A stretch of 64,000 nt of DNA. Source: Bacteroidota bacterium (lineage in GTDB: Bacteria > Bacteroidota > Bacteroidia > B-17B0 > Aurantibacillaceae). Shown here piece after piece: positions 9,530 to 20,731 of the stretch; the stretch's first letter is position 1, and each line of letters begins with the position of its first letter. The notes under the pieces were generated by a model, which worked only from the letters and a program-made list of their open reading frames with translations, made no database searches and had not been told where the DNA came from. The stretch covers positions 59,898-123,897 of the forward strand of contig JABDDQ010000001.1 of assembly GCA_013287545.1 (NCBI GenBank), written 5' to 3'. A program made the translations under genes and the position numbers.

Positions 9530-10225
9530 ATGAAAATAGATAAATATATTGGGCATTCGGGTTTCACTTCAAGGCGAAAAGCTTGTGACCTTATTGATGA
9601 GAAAAAGGTTTTTGTAAATGGAAAATTAGCCAATTTTAGTACCCGGGTAAAAGAAGGCGATGTTATTGTAATTGATGGAAAAACATTAGAACCTAAGGCA
9701 TTTGTGCCAACTTATATTGTTTACAATAAACCTAAAGGCATAGCATGTACATCTGAAAAAATTGCCAATAATATTATTGATGCCATTGGGCATACGGAAA
9801 CTATCTATCCGGTAGGTAGATTGGATAAAGATTCGGAAGGATTAATTTTACTTACTAACCATAGTGAAGTAATGGATAAAATTACCAACCCCGAATATGG
9901 GCATGAAAAAGAATATATTGTTACATTGAACTTACCGGTACGTAAACAATTTTTAAAAGAGATAGCGGAGGGCATTGAAATACACGGCGAAAAAACTAAA
10001 CCTTGTGTAGTAAGTTTAGAGCCTAATGCCAAACGAATTTTTAGAATTACCTTGACACAAGGGCTTAACCGACAAATTCGGCGTATGTGTAACGCGTATG
10101 ACTATCAGGTAATAAAATTACAACGCGTACGTGTAATGAATATAAAATTAGGGAAACTTAAAATAGGTGAGTGGCGTGATTTAACTGAAGATGAATTAAT
10201 GGAATTATTTTTAGCCTTAAAATAA
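9530..10225 (+). CDS. rluF: 23S rRNA pseudouridine synthase, RluF type
   Basis: S4 domain N-terminus; KPKGIACTSEK, YPVGRLDKDSEGLILLTN, GLNRQIRRMC. Confidence 0.9.
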   Translation: MKIDKYIGHSGFTSRRKACDLIDEKKVFVNGKLANFSTRVKEGDVIVIDGKTLEPKAFVPTYIVYNKPKGIACTSEKIANNIIDAIGHTETIYPVGRLDKDSEGLILLTNHSEVMDKITNPEYGHEKEYIVTLNLPVRKQFLKEIAEGIEIHGEKTKPCVVSLEPNAKRIFRITLTQGLNRQIRRMCNAYDYQVIKLQRVRVMNIKLGKLKIGEWRDLTEDELMELFLALK

Positions 10226-10620
10226 TGAAACAAAACATTGTACATATTGCATTAGTGGTTGACGATTACGATAAGGCCATTGAGTTTTATACACAAAAAT
10301 TACATTTTACCTTAATAGAAGATACTGTTTTAAGCGAAACAAAAAGATGGGTTTTAGTAGCTCCCAAAGGCTCAACAGGTTGTTGTTTATTATTGGCAAA
10401 GGCCGCTAATGAAGAACAACAAAGCAGAGTTGGTAATCAAACAGGCGGACGAGTTTTTTTGTTTTTAAATACAGATAATTTTAAAAGAGATTATCAAAAT
10501 TTACAATATCATGGAATTAAAATTGTACGAGAACCTGTTGTAGAAAAATGGGGTACCGTAGCTGTTTTTGAAGATTTGTATGGTAACCTTTGGGATTTAA
10601 TAGAGCCTTTTGCTAAATAA
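10225..10620 (+). CDS. VOC (glyoxalase/bleomycin resistance) family protein
   Basis: VHIALVVDDYDKAIEFYTQKLHFTL...VFEDLYGNLWDLIEP. Confidence 0.9.
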   Translation: MKQNIVHIALVVDDYDKAIEFYTQKLHFTLIEDTVLSETKRWVLVAPKGSTGCCLLLAKAANEEQQSRVGNQTGGRVFLFLNTDNFKRDYQNLQYHGIKIVREPVVEKWGTVAVFEDLYGNLWDLIEPFAK

Positions 10621-10623
10621 AAC

Positions 10624-10660
10624 AAAAAAACCAAGTAACTTTTTGCTACTTGGGTTTTCC
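10624..10660. terminator. Bidirectional terminator between convergent VOC and sppA genes
   Basis: AAAAAAACCAAGTA-ACTTTTTGC-TACTTGGGTTTT. Confidence 0.7.
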
Positions 10661-10678
10661 TAATTAAACGTTAAACTT

Positions 10679-12502
10679 TTAGTTAATAGTCATTTCAAAC
10701 GGAAGGCGTGCTTGTACGCCTTTTGCTTTTATAACGCTTTGCGCATATTTTATATAATCGTAAAATATACCAAGGTTTTTTTGCAGCACTTTTGTTTCTT
10801 CTGCGTCTTTTTTACCGTTTAATAAATCTTTAATTGGGTCTTTTTGTTTTGGTAATGAAAGCAATTCATATTCGCCTTCTTTTAAGTTAGCCTTCTTAAC
10901 TGTATAATTAATGGCATCGTTTATGCCACCTAATTCATCTACTAATTTTATACCAATAGCATCTGCACCACTCCACACGCGCCCTTGTCCAATACTATCT
11001 ACATCAGCTTGCGACATGCCACGTCCTTCGGCAACGCGTTTAGTAAATGTGCTATAAACTTGTTCAACACTTTTTTGTATGTAAGCTGCCTCTTGTACAG
11101 ATGCAGGACGGTACAAACTTCCTAAATCGCTATGCTTATTGGTGTTTACAGTATCTATATTAATGCCTAATTTTTCTGAAAACAATTTCTGCGCATTAGG
11201 CGATAAACCAAACACACCAATAGAACCTGTAATGGTATTTGGTTGAGCAAAAATTCTATCAGCCGCGCAAGAAATATAATAGCCACCCGATGCAGCTACA
11301 TCACCCATAGAAACTACAACCGGTTTAACTTTTTTGGCCAAGGTAACTTCACGCCAAATAACATCGCTGGCAAGTGCGCTTCCACCCGGAGAGTTTACAC
11401 GCAACACAATGGCTTTAATAGTGGTATCTAAACGTGCTTCGCGAATAGATTTAGCGGTTGATTCAGAACCAATCTTATCTGCATCACCTTCTCCGCTCAT
11501 AATTTCGCCAACAGCATAAATAACGGCCAGCTTGCTTTTTTTGTCAGATTTTTTATCGTCTTCTTTATCTTCATCATCATCGCCTTTTTTGCTGATGTGA
11601 GAAAAATAATCGCCCAAACTAACAAAGTTTATTTTTTGTTTTTCTTTTAAACCAAGTTTTTGTTTTAAAGCATCGCTTACTTCATCTTTATATTTTAATT
11701 CGTCAACTAATTTTAATTGTTGGGCATCTGCCGGAAAATTAATTTTTAATTCGTCGGCAATCGATTGAAGTTCTGCAACTGAAACACCGCGTTGTTTAGA
11801 AATGCCTTCCAACATGTGCATCCAAATGCTATTTAAAAGTGTCTCTAATTGTAAACGGTTGGGTGCACTCATTTTATCTAATAAATAAGGCTCAACGGCG
11901 CTTTTAAATTTACCATGACGAAACACCTGCATTTCTACATTTATTTTTTCAAGTGCATTTTTGTAATACATAATTTGAGCACTTAAACCTTTAAACATAA
12001 AATCGCCTTCGGGGTGCAAATAAATTTTATCGGCAACACTTGCTAAATAGTAGTTTTTTTGTGAGTAGCCTTCGGCATATGCGTATATAAATTTTTTGCT
12101 TGCTTTAAATTGCAATAAACTGTTACGAACTTCTTCTAAAGTGGCAGAAGAAGCTATAATATCATCCGTCAAATCCAGGTAAATCCCTTTAATGGCGGTA
12201 TCAGTTTCTGCCTTTTTAATAGATTTCATTAAATCATCTAAACCGGTACCACTTTTGTCTCCAATAACATCTCCTAAACCCAATTCAGCAAAAGGATTGC
12301 TTACACCACGCTCTTTAATGGCATCTTTAAATTTTAGCATTAAGATGGAGTTGGGTTTTACGCGAACCTCTTTTTCTTTTCCGAAATGGAATTGGGTTTT
12401 AAAACTTGATACAATGATGGTAGCGAAAATAACAGTACATAAAATGCCTGCTACAATAACACCTACTATGGCTCCAAAAAATGTTGAGAAAAAATTTTTC
12501 AT
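10679..12502 (-). CDS. sppA: Signal peptide peptidase SppA, 67 kDa type
   Basis: Two ClpP/SppA-like halves; LRVNSPGGSALASDVIWREV, GDVAASGGYYISCAAD, TGSIGVFG. Confidence 0.95.
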   Translation of the reverse strand: MKNFFSTFFGAIVGVIVAGILCTVIFATIIVSSFKTQFHFGKEKEVRVKPNSILMLKFKDAIKERGVSNPFAELGLGDVIGDKSGTGLDDLMKSIKKAETDTAIKGIYLDLTDDIIASSATLEEVRNSLLQFKASKKFIYAYAEGYSQKNYYLASVADKIYLHPEGDFMFKGLSAQIMYYKNALEKINVEMQVFRHGKFKSAVEPYLLDKMSAPNRLQLETLLNSIWMHMLEGISKQRGVSVAELQSIADELKINFPADAQQLKLVDELKYKDEVSDALKQKLGLKEKQKINFVSLGDYFSHISKKGDDDEDKEDDKKSDKKSKLAVIYAVGEIMSGEGDADKIGSESTAKSIREARLDTTIKAIVLRVNSPGGSALASDVIWREVTLAKKVKPVVVSMGDVAASGGYYISCAADRIFAQPNTITGSIGVFGLSPNAQKLFSEKLGINIDTVNTNKHSDLGSLYRPASVQEAAYIQKSVEQVYSTFTKRVAEGRGMSQADVDSIGQGRVWSGADAIGIKLVDELGGINDAINYTVKKANLKEGEYELLSLPKQKDPIKDLLNGKKDAEETKVLQKNLGIFYDYIKYAQSVIKAKGVQARLPFEMTIN

Positions 12503-12641
12503 CTGTTTATCTTTATTTTGTTGTTATATGCCTTAGCCCTGCTATCTTTGGTTTTAGTTTAAACAGCAAGGTTGCTTCATATTTGTTAAATTAATTTGAC
12601 ACAAAAATAAAGCAGTCTACTGGTTTTAAGGCATAATTGTT

Positions 12642-13139
12642 ATGAACGAAGTATATTTATGTTTGGGCGGTAATTTGGGCAATTGTTTAGTGACTTTTGG
12701 GCAAATCTACTCCCTTATAGAGCAAACCGTGGGGAAGGTTACCGAGCAATCCTCGCTTTACCAATCACAGGCATGGGGCATGGAAAATGCACCTGATTTT
12801 TTAAATCAGGTTATTAAAATAGAGACAGAAATATCTGTAGAAGCATTATTAATTGCTTTGTTAGACATAGAAAAAAAATTGGGCAGAGAAAGGACAGAAA
12901 CGACTGCGTACCAAAGCCGTTTGATAGATATAGATATTTTGTTTTTTAACAAAAAAATTGTAAAAACAGAAATATTGGAAATCCCTCACCCAAGATTACA
13001 CCTTCGAAAATTTGTATTAGAACCTTTAAATGAAATTGCTCCTAATTTTATACATCCTATACTTAATAAAAGCATTTCAGAATTGTTAGAATTATGCTCT
13101 GATACGGGGCAAGTAAAAAAACTGACTCATGTTATATAA
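12642..13139 (+). CDS. folK: 2-amino-4-hydroxy-6-hydroxymethyldihydropteridine diphosphokinase
   Basis: CLGGNLGN, PDFLNQVIKIET, ALLDIEKKLGRERT, SRLIDIDILFF, IPHPRLHLRKFVLEPL. Confidence 0.95.
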   Translation: MNEVYLCLGGNLGNCLVTFGQIYSLIEQTVGKVTEQSSLYQSQAWGMENAPDFLNQVIKIETEISVEALLIALLDIEKKLGRERTETTAYQSRLIDIDILFFNKKIVKTEILEIPHPRLHLRKFVLEPLNEIAPNFIHPILNKSISELLELCSDTGQVKKLTHVI

Positions 13140-13755
13140 TTCTATTTGCATAGAAGGAAATATTGGTGTTGGTAAAACAACCTTGGTAAAAAAGTTAGCC
13201 AAACATTATAAAGCCAATTCTTTTTTTGAAGAGTTTAATGAAAATCCTTGGTTGCCTTTGTTTTACAAAAATCCAAAAGATACTGCCTTAGCTTTAGAGC
13301 TCTCTTTTTTAACGGATAGATGCAAACAGCTTTTACAAATGGAGAAGAAACATTCTTCCAAACTAATTGTAAGCGATTATTGTTTAGATAAATGTTTGTT
13401 ATTTGCTGAAGCTAATTTATCTAAAACCGATTTTGAAACGTATAAAAAGCTATACAATAGAATATCGGCAACAATAAAAAAAACCGATTTAGTAATTGTG
13501 CTTCACACTTCGGTTGATTCACTTATAACTAATATTAAAAAACGAGGAAGAGTTTATGAGCAAAACATTCAACCTGCTTATCTTAAAAAACTAAATAGGA
13601 GTTATGCCGGCCACTTTTTAAGAAAGAACGAATATGTTGTATTAAATGTTTTTGTAGAAACAATAAACGATAAAGTTTATAAAAGTATATTTAATGAAAT
13701 TGTATCTTTCATTCAAATAAAACCAACGTTAAAAATAAATTCCATTAAGTTATAA
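13129..13755 (+). CDS. Deoxynucleoside kinase family protein
   Basis: ICIEGNIGVGKTTLVKKLA P-loop, FEEFNENPWLPLFY; overlaps folK by 11 nt. Confidence 0.88.
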   Translation: MLYNSICIEGNIGVGKTTLVKKLAKHYKANSFFEEFNENPWLPLFYKNPKDTALALELSFLTDRCKQLLQMEKKHSSKLIVSDYCLDKCLLFAEANLSKTDFETYKKLYNRISATIKKTDLVIVLHTSVDSLITNIKKRGRVYEQNIQPAYLKKLNRSYAGHFLRKNEYVVLNVFVETINDKVYKSIFNEIVSFIQIKPTLKINSIKL

Positions 13756-13768
13756 GTGCGATAAATAT

Positions 13769-15175
13769 ATGTCAGAAACAAAGCGTACACTTTCATTATT
13801 AGATACCACTTTAATTGTTTCAGGCTCTATGATAGGTTCCGGAATTTTTATTGTGTCGTCTGATATGGCCCGTTCGGTAGGTGGTAGCGGATGGTTATTG
13901 TTGTGTTGGTTGCTAACAGGGGTACTTACTTTATTTGCCGCATTAAGTTATGGCGAGCTTGCCGGTATGATGCCAAAAGCAGGCGGACAGTATGTGTACA
14001 TTAAAAAAGCTTTCGGGAGTTTAACTGCTTTTTTATATGGGTGGACAGTTTTTTTAGTCATTCAAACAGGCGTAATTGCTGCGGTGGCAGTGGCTTTTGC
14101 AAAATATGTAGGCGTTTTTATTCCTTTTTTTAATGAGGATAATGTGTTGTTACAAATAAGTAATTTTAAATTAACCTATGCGCAATTATTGGCTATTGTG
14201 TCTATAGCTTTTCTTACATTTATTAATGCACGTGGTGTAAAAAACGGAAAAATTATACAACGTGTTTTTACGTTGGCAAAACTTATTGCCTTATTCGGGT
14301 TAATTATTATTGGTTTATATGCCGGCTTTACCAAAAATATTTTTTCTGAAAACTTTGCGGATGCTTGGAAAGCATCATCAATCAATGGCTCGGTAACTAC
14401 ATTGTTAAGCGGTTCAGCTATTTGGGTTGCCGTTGGTGTTGCCATGATAGGTTCTTTATTTAGCAGTGATGCATGGAATAATGTAACTTTTATAGCAGCA
14501 GAAATTAAAGAACCACAAAAAAATATTCCGAGAGGATTAATGTTAGGCACTTTTATAGTAACTGTAATTTACATTTTAGCTAACGTGGCTTATTTGTGTT
14601 TACTATCTATGCACGATATTCAAAATGCACCGCACGATAGAGTAGGAGCTGCAGCTATGGCAACTGTTATGGGCGGTAATGTGGCGGTTTATGCAATGGC
14701 AGGATTAATTGTGATTTCTACTTTTGGTTGTAACAACGGTTTAATTATGGCGGGTGCCAGGTTATTTCAAGCCATGTCGGTAGATAAATTATTTTTTAAA
14801 AAAGCAGAAAATAATAACACGTTTGGTGTACCGGGTTACGCGCTTTTAATACAAGGCATTTGGGCCTGTGTATTATGTTTAAGTGGTTCTTACGGAGATT
14901 TATTAGAGTACGCAACATTTGCCTCTTTGCTTTTTTATATGGTAACCATAAGTGCCATTTTTGTGTTGAGAAAAACAGAACCCGATACCCCTCGCCCATA
15001 TAAAGCTTTGGGCTATCCGGTAGTTCCACTGATATATATATTGCTAACGCTATTAATTTGTATTGATTTAGTTTACAACAAGCCCGATAACACGGTTAAG
15101 GGGTTAATTATAGTTGCCTTGGGCATACCGGTTTACTATTTTATACAACAAAAAACAAAACAACAAAGTGTTTAA
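13769..15175 (+). CDS. APC-family amino acid permease
   Basis: 12-TM pattern; SMIGSGIFIV, ELAGMMPKAGGQYVYIKKAFG. Confidence 0.92.
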   Translation: MSETKRTLSLLDTTLIVSGSMIGSGIFIVSSDMARSVGGSGWLLLCWLLTGVLTLFAALSYGELAGMMPKAGGQYVYIKKAFGSLTAFLYGWTVFLVIQTGVIAAVAVAFAKYVGVFIPFFNEDNVLLQISNFKLTYAQLLAIVSIAFLTFINARGVKNGKIIQRVFTLAKLIALFGLIIIGLYAGFTKNIFSENFADAWKASSINGSVTTLLSGSAIWVAVGVAMIGSLFSSDAWNNVTFIAAEIKEPQKNIPRGLMLGTFIVTVIYILANVAYLCLLSMHDIQNAPHDRVGAAAMATVMGGNVAVYAMAGLIVISTFGCNNGLIMAGARLFQAMSVDKLFFKKAENNNTFGVPGYALLIQGIWACVLCLSGSYGDLLEYATFASLLFYMVTISAIFVLRKTEPDTPRPYKALGYPVVPLIYILLTLLICIDLVYNKPDNTVKGLIIVALGIPVYYFIQQKTKQQSV

Positions 15176-15608
15176 CCGCATTTCAAAATACTTTACACTT
15201 AATCGTCGTGAACGTAACGGAATGATTGCCATTGTTACGCTACTTATTATTTTATTGGTTGTTAAATATTTTATTATTTATAACTACAATCCAACTACTA
15301 CAAGTGTTAATGTAATTGCTTTAGATAGTTTAGCCACTGAACTTACTCCTGAACAGAAAAAAGCTAAAAAAGGAGATGATGCAGATACTTCAATAACCAA
15401 AGAAATTAAATTACATAATTTCGACCCTAATATAATAAGCTATAAAGAAGCCGTACAACTTGGTTTTCCTAAAAAGGTGGCACATATATTAATTAACTAT
15501 CGTAACAAAGGAGCTGAATTTCATAAAGCTGAAGATTTAAAAAAAGTATATGGCATGACAGATGAGTTATATGAAAAATTGGCGCCTTATGTTTCTATCA
15601 AAAAATAG
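15168..15608 (+). CDS. Helix-hairpin-helix (ComEA-like) DNA-binding protein with N-terminal TM
   Basis: GTG start at 15168 overlaps the permease stop; NLRRERNGMIAIVTLLIILLVV-like TM; FDPNIISYKEAVQLGFPKKVAHILINYRNKGAEFHKAEDLKKVYGMTDELYEKLAPYV HhH. Confidence 0.78.
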   Translation: MFNRISKYFTLNRRERNGMIAIVTLLIILLVVKYFIIYNYNPTTTSVNVIALDSLATELTPEQKKAKKGDDADTSITKEIKLHNFDPNIISYKEAVQLGFPKKVAHILINYRNKGAEFHKAEDLKKVYGMTDELYEKLAPYVSIKK

Positions 15609-15664
15609 ATTTGTGTTAATGTCTACACCTTAACAAGAAAAAATCTTTTGTAAATTGCACAGCT

Positions 15665-16705
15665 ATGTATAAGTTATTTGTAAAACCAATTCTGTTTTTA
15701 TTTAATCCTGAAAAAGCGCATCATATAACTTTTGCTTCACTTCGTTTTTTTTTAAGCATTCCTTTTGCAAAAAAAATAACAAGTACACTCTTTGTAGTTA
15801 AATCAAATAAACTTGCCAAAACAATAGTTGGCTTAAATTTCCCTAACCCTGTAGGACTTGCAGCCGGTTTAGATAAGAATGCACTTGTTGTTGATGAGTT
15901 AGCTTGCCTTGGTTTTGGTTCTATTGAAATTGGTACAGTTACCCCAAAGGCTCAGCCTGGCAATGATAAACCACGTTTATTTCGTTTACCAAAAGATGAA
16001 GCCTTGATAAACCGTATGGGTTTTAATAATGATGGTGTAAATGAGGCAGCTATTCGTTTAGCGAAAAGAAAAAAAAAGAATATTATTATTGGAGGCAACA
16101 TTGGTAAAAATAAAATTACCCCTAATGAAAATGCCACTCAAGATTATATAATTAGCTTTCATGCCTTATATGATGTGGTTGATTATTTTGTGGTAAATGT
16201 AAGTTCGCCTAACACACCTAATTTACGTGAGTTACAAGAGAAAGAACCGCTTACTAATTTATTAAGTAGTCTTCAAAAAGAAAATGCAAGTAAAAAAAAT
16301 CAAAAACCTATTTTCTTAAAAATTGCGCCCGATTTAACCGATACACAATTACAAGATATTGTGGATATAGTTATCGAAACAAAAATTGCAGGCGTAATTG
16401 CTACTAACACAACTATATCGCGAGATAATTTGGTTACACCGCAACCAGAAATACAAAATATAGGTGCAGGTGGTTTAAGTGGCAAACCACTTACAGCAAG
16501 AAGTACCGAAGTAATAAAATTTTTGCGCAGTAAACTAAGTAAGCAAATTGCTATTATTGGTGTAGGTGGCATACATAGCGCACAAGATGCTATAGATAAA
16601 TTAAATGCAGGTGCCGATTTAATTCAACTATATACGGGCTTTATTTACGAAGGCCCCGCGCTTGTAAAAGCAATTAATAAGCGTATTCTTTCAGAAACTA
16701 AGTAG
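15665..16705 (+). CDS. pyrD: Dihydroorotate dehydrogenase (quinone)
   Basis: [65 protein letters not shown]. Confidence 0.97.
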   Translation: MYKLFVKPILFLFNPEKAHHITFASLRFFLSIPFAKKITSTLFVVKSNKLAKTIVGLNFPNPVGLAAGLDKNALVVDELACLGFGSIEIGTVTPKAQPGNDKPRLFRLPKDEALINRMGFNNDGVNEAAIRLAKRKKKNIIIGGNIGKNKITPNENATQDYIISFHALYDVVDYFVVNVSSPNTPNLRELQEKEPLTNLLSSLQKENASKKNQKPIFLKIAPDLTDTQLQDIVDIVIETKIAGVIATNTTISRDNLVTPQPEIQNIGAGGLSGKPLTARSTEVIKFLRSKLSKQIAIIGVGGIHSAQDAIDKLNAGADLIQLYTGFIYEGPALVKAINKRILSETK

Positions 16706-16714
16706 TAAAAAAAA

Positions 16715-17557
16715 CTACTTAAGGTTTTTCTTAATAAACGCTAACGAATTTTTCATAGCATCATCTGCAAACTCCTTACTGTATTTAGGATTACTTGGGT
16801 TTGCAAAAGCATGGTCGGCATCGTATTTTTTTACTTCTAAAGGTTTGTTTAGTGTTTTCATATTTGCTTCAAACTTAGTAACCACCTCTTTATTTATCCA
16901 TTGGTCTTTTTCTGCCCAAACAAATAATACAGATGCATTTAGTGTTTTAAGTTTTTCTATTTTTTCTTCGGGCATGCCATAATACATTATGCAAGCTTTA
17001 CCTTGTTTACCTGCTAATAAACTTGCTTGCATCGACCATCCGCCACCAAAACACCAGCCAATAGTTGCTATGTTTGCTTTGGCACCTGCATAATTTATAG
17101 CACCTTTAATAATTGCTTCTCCTCTTTCTTGGGTTAGGCTCTTCATATATTTGCCTGCCGAATCGCGAGTAGTAGCTATTTTTTTATCATACATATCAAG
17201 TGCTATAATATTTACGTTGCCAAGTTCTTTATATATTTTTTCCGATTCTTGTTTTACATAATCATTTAAGCCCCACCACTCATGTATCACCAATACATAA
17301 TTATTGGTTGGTGTAGTGGCTTTTATTTCGTAACCATAACCTTCTTTTCCATCAGGAGTTTTAAAAGAAATTTCGTTACCCATTGGGTTTGCTAATACAA
17401 AGGGTGTAGGTTCTAAATGCGATGCCACAAATTTTTTATCGTGACTTAGCATGGCAAAAGTATTAGTTGATGATGGTTTTGCACAGCAAGATAATTGTGC
17501 AAAACTGTTAGCTGCAAATGCAAGTGTTAACCCTATAGTTGTAAAAATGTTTTTCAT
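16715..17557 (-). CDS. Dienelactone hydrolase family protein, exported
   Basis: Signal peptide; VIHEWWGLNDYVKQE, IGWCFGGGWSMQ, DADHAFANP. Confidence 0.9.
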   Translation of the reverse strand: MKNIFTTIGLTLAFAANSFAQLSCCAKPSSTNTFAMLSHDKKFVASHLEPTPFVLANPMGNEISFKTPDGKEGYGYEIKATTPTNNYVLVIHEWWGLNDYVKQESEKIYKELGNVNIIALDMYDKKIATTRDSAGKYMKSLTQERGEAIIKGAINYAGAKANIATIGWCFGGGWSMQASLLAGKQGKACIMYYGMPEEKIEKLKTLNASVLFVWAEKDQWINKEVVTKFEANMKTLNKPLEVKKYDADHAFANPSNPKYSKEFADDAMKNSLAFIKKNLK

Positions 17558-17633
17558 GGTTGTTTGTTTTTAAGGCTAAATTAATAGTTAGTAAAAAACA
17601 AGCTTATTAAGATTTGTTAATGTAAGATTAAAT

Positions 17634-18026
17634 TTATCTTGCCATTATAGAGCCCGCACATACATCGCCTTCTTCCATAGGTTTTAACCATTGTTGTAAT
17701 GTTTTGGTACGGGTTTCGGTTAAATCTTGCATATAGCTATACCAGCAAACAGGTTGCATGCTATAATACTCGCTTTCTTTTAAGGGGTACTTCATTTTCA
17801 TTTCGGCATCTCTAAATTCAATCCAAATTCGTTGCGAAGCTTTTAAATTTTTAAGAAATAGTGTATCTGTATTATAGTCTTTCAAAATTTGCTGATATAC
17901 TTGATTAAGCTCTTTATCTGCTTTTAAAAATTCTTTTTTAGTAGAATCATTCATTTGTATTTGAGTTTGTGAAAAACCAAAGCTTGCTATAAATAGTAAA
18001 ATGATAGTTGTTATTGTTTTTAGCAT
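17634..18026 (-). CDS. LprI/DUF1311-like exported protein
   Basis: Signal peptide; ADKELNQVYQQIL...LKASQRIWIEFRDAEM. Confidence 0.82.
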   Translation of the reverse strand: MLKTITTIILLFIASFGFSQTQIQMNDSTKKEFLKADKELNQVYQQILKDYNTDTLFLKNLKASQRIWIEFRDAEMKMKYPLKESEYYSMQPVCWYSYMQDLTETRTKTLQQWLKPMEEGDVCAGSIMAR

Positions 18027-18069
18027 AGTAGTTTTTTTATGATGATGAGAAAGATTTTCTGTTTAATAA

Positions 18070-18100
18070 AAAAGCCACCCGTTTAAGAGTGGCTTTATTT
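18070..18100 (-). terminator. Terminator downstream of nrdA
   Basis: AAAGCCACcCGTTTAAGaGTGGCTTT hairpin with A/T tracts. Confidence 0.65.
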
Positions 18101-18118
18101 TATATCTTATTTGGTTGC

Positions 18119-20536
18119 TTATGATCCGCAAGCTTCGCAAGCATCCGGATTATCTAACGAGCAGCTAATTTGTGCCTGTAATTCTTCTTCAGATAAAATG
18201 TGTGCTTGTCCGCGTTCTACTAACAATTGGTCTTCGTTACCAAGTACAGTTACTTTTTCTAACAAAGCACTTTGATCAACTGTAAACTTAATAGCATCTG
18301 CAGCAGCTTTAGTACGTAAGTAGTACATGCCGGTTTTCAATCCTTTTTTCCAAGCATAAAAATGTGCCGAAGAAAGTTTTGCAAAGTTAGCATCTTGTAT
18401 AAACAAGTTTAGTGATTGCGATTGATCAATATATGCACCACGGTCAGCAGCCATATCAATAATAGTACGTTGTTTAATTTCCCAAACAGTTTTGTAAATA
18501 TTTTTTATGTTTTCTGGTATTTCGGCAATATTTTGTACAGAACCGTTAGCAGCAATAATTTTGTTTTTTAGGTTCTCATTCCATATACCAAGTTTTACTA
18601 AGTCTTTTAGTAAATGTTTGTTTACAACAACAAACTCTCCGCTTAACACACGACGAGAATAAATGTTTGATGTATATGGTTCAAAACATTCATTGTTACC
18701 TAATATTTGAGATGTAGAAGCAGTTGGCATTGGCGCCATTAATAATGAGTTACGTACGCCGTATTTTTTAATTTCTTCGCGTAAAACATCCCATTCCCAA
18801 CGTGGACTTGGAGTTACATTCCACATGTCTTGTTGAAAAATGCCTTTGCTTATTGGTGAACCAGGATATGTTTCGTAATGCCCGTCAACTTTTGCTAAAT
18901 CTTTACTTGCCGTTAAAGCCGCGTAATAAATAGTTTCAAAAATTTCAGCATTTAGTTTACGAGCTTCTTCGCTTTCAAAAGGGTAACGCATTAAAATAAA
19001 CGCATCAGCTAAACCTTGTACACCTAAACCAACCGGACGGTGACGCATGTTACTGTTACGTGCTTCTGGTACCGGGTAATAGTTTCTATCAATTACTTTG
19101 TTTAAGTTTTTAGTAGCTACATAAGTTACTTCAAATAAACGTTGGTGGTCAAATTCTCCTTTTTCTAAATCTACAAAGCGAGGTAATGCAATAGATGCTA
19201 AGTTACATACGGCTACTTCATCAGCAGCTGTGTACTCAATAATTTCAGTACATAAGTTAGATGACTTAATGGTACCTAAATTTTGTTGATTAGATTTTGA
19301 GTTAGCGGCATCTTTAAACAACATGTATGGGTTACCTGTTTCAATTTGAGACTCGATGATAGCACCCCATAACTCACGTGCCGGTATTTGTGTGCGGAAA
19401 CGTCCTTCACTTTCGTATTTAGTATATAACTTTTCAAACGCTTCGCCGTGGCAATCACTTAAACCTGGGCATTCGTTAGGACACATTAAACTCCAAACAC
19501 CTTCTTCTTCCACACGTTTCATAAACAAATCCGGTATCCAAAGTGCAGTAAACAAATCACGTGCGCGCATTTCTTCTTTACCGTGGTTTTTACGGATATC
19601 TAAGAAATGGTAAATGTCTGCATGCCATGGCTCTAAATAAACAGCAATAGAACCTTTACGCTTTCCACCACCTTGGTCAACGTAACGAGCTGTTTCGTTA
19701 AACACTTTTAGCATTGGTATAATGCCATTTGATGTGCCGTTAGTTCCTTTAATGTAAGAACCTGTTGCGCGTACATTGTGGATGTTTATACCAATACCAC
19801 CCGCGCTTTGCGAAATTTTAGCACATTGTTTTAAGGTGTTGTAAATTCCATCAATGCTGTCGTCTTGCATTTGTAAAAGGAAGCAAGAACTCATTTGTGG
19901 TTTTGGCGTACCTGCATTAAATAAAGTTGGTGTTGCATGTGTAAACCAACGCTCGCTCATTAGGTTGTATGTTTCAATAGCGGCTGCAATATCTTCTTTA
20001 TGTATGCCAACTGCCACGCGCATAATCATATGTTGTGGGCGCTCAGCCACCTTACCATTCATTTTTAACAGGTACGAGCGCTCTAATGTTTTAAAACCAA
20101 AATAATCGTAACCAAAATCTCTATCGTATATGATAGAAGAATCTAATTGTTGTGCATTTGCCTGTATAATTTCATATACATCATCTGCAATTAACGATGC
20201 ACGTTGCCCTGTTTTAGGGTCGATATATAAAAATAAATCGTGCATGGTTTTTGAAAACGATTTGGTCGTATTTTTATGCAAGTTAGAAACCGCTATACGC
20301 GATGCTAAAATTGCATAATCAGGATGGTTAGTAGTTAACGAAGCGGCTGTTTCAGCAGCTAAGTTATCTAACTCCGTTGTTGTAACTCCGTCAAATAATC
20401 CTTCAATAACTTTCATAGCTACTTTAATAGATTCAACATGAGTTGGTTCTAAGCCGTAGCAAAGTTTTTGTACGCGTGCGGTGATTTTGTCAAACTTAAC
20501 TGACTCGCGGGTGCCGTCTCTTTTTATTACAAACAT
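18119..20536 (-). CDS. nrdA: Ribonucleoside-diphosphate reductase class I, alpha subunit
   Basis: N-terminal ATP cone ([20 protein letters not shown]); [48 protein letters not shown]-terminal CEAC. Confidence 0.97.
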   Translation of the reverse strand: MFVIKRDGTRESVKFDKITARVQKLCYGLEPTHVESIKVAMKVIEGLFDGVTTTELDNLAAETAASLTTNHPDYAILASRIAVSNLHKNTTKSFSKTMHDLFLYIDPKTGQRASLIADDVYEIIQANAQQLDSSIIYDRDFGYDYFGFKTLERSYLLKMNGKVAERPQHMIMRVAVGIHKEDIAAAIETYNLMSERWFTHATPTLFNAGTPKPQMSSCFLLQMQDDSIDGIYNTLKQCAKISQSAGGIGINIHNVRATGSYIKGTNGTSNGIIPMLKVFNETARYVDQGGGKRKGSIAVYLEPWHADIYHFLDIRKNHGKEEMRARDLFTALWIPDLFMKRVEEEGVWSLMCPNECPGLSDCHGEAFEKLYTKYESEGRFRTQIPARELWGAIIESQIETGNPYMLFKDAANSKSNQQNLGTIKSSNLCTEIIEYTAADEVAVCNLASIALPRFVDLEKGEFDHQRLFEVTYVATKNLNKVIDRNYYPVPEARNSNMRHRPVGLGVQGLADAFILMRYPFESEEARKLNAEIFETIYYAALTASKDLAKVDGHYETYPGSPISKGIFQQDMWNVTPSPRWEWDVLREEIKKYGVRNSLLMAPMPTASTSQILGNNECFEPYTSNIYSRRVLSGEFVVVNKHLLKDLVKLGIWNENLKNKIIAANGSVQNIAEIPENIKNIYKTVWEIKQRTIIDMAADRGAYIDQSQSLNLFIQDANFAKLSSAHFYAWKKGLKTGMYYLRTKAAADAIKFTVDQSALLEKVTVLGNEDQLLVERGQAHILSEEELQAQISCSLDNPDACEACGS

Positions 20537-20668
20537 ACCTGGTTAATTTTTTTGGTTTACTTAGTTAAAAATGGTTAATGCAAATTACTTCTACAATGTG
20601 CGTTTTGGTGTTAAATCTTTATTTTCTATTAACAATGTTTTCTTAATTACTTTACTTTGACAAATTTT

Positions 20669-20703
20669 GGGGCTAAACGCCCCGACGAGGCTGCTATCCT
20701 CGT
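20669..20703 (-). repeat. Two tandem hairpins in the nrdB-nrdA intergenic transcript (REP-like or attenuator candidate)
   Basis: GGGGC-TAAAC-GCCCC (20669-20683) directly followed by ACGAGG-CTGCTAT-CCTCGT (20685-20703). Confidence 0.55.
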
Positions 20704-20731
20704 TTACTTTAGTTCTTTTTAAGATTAAGGA

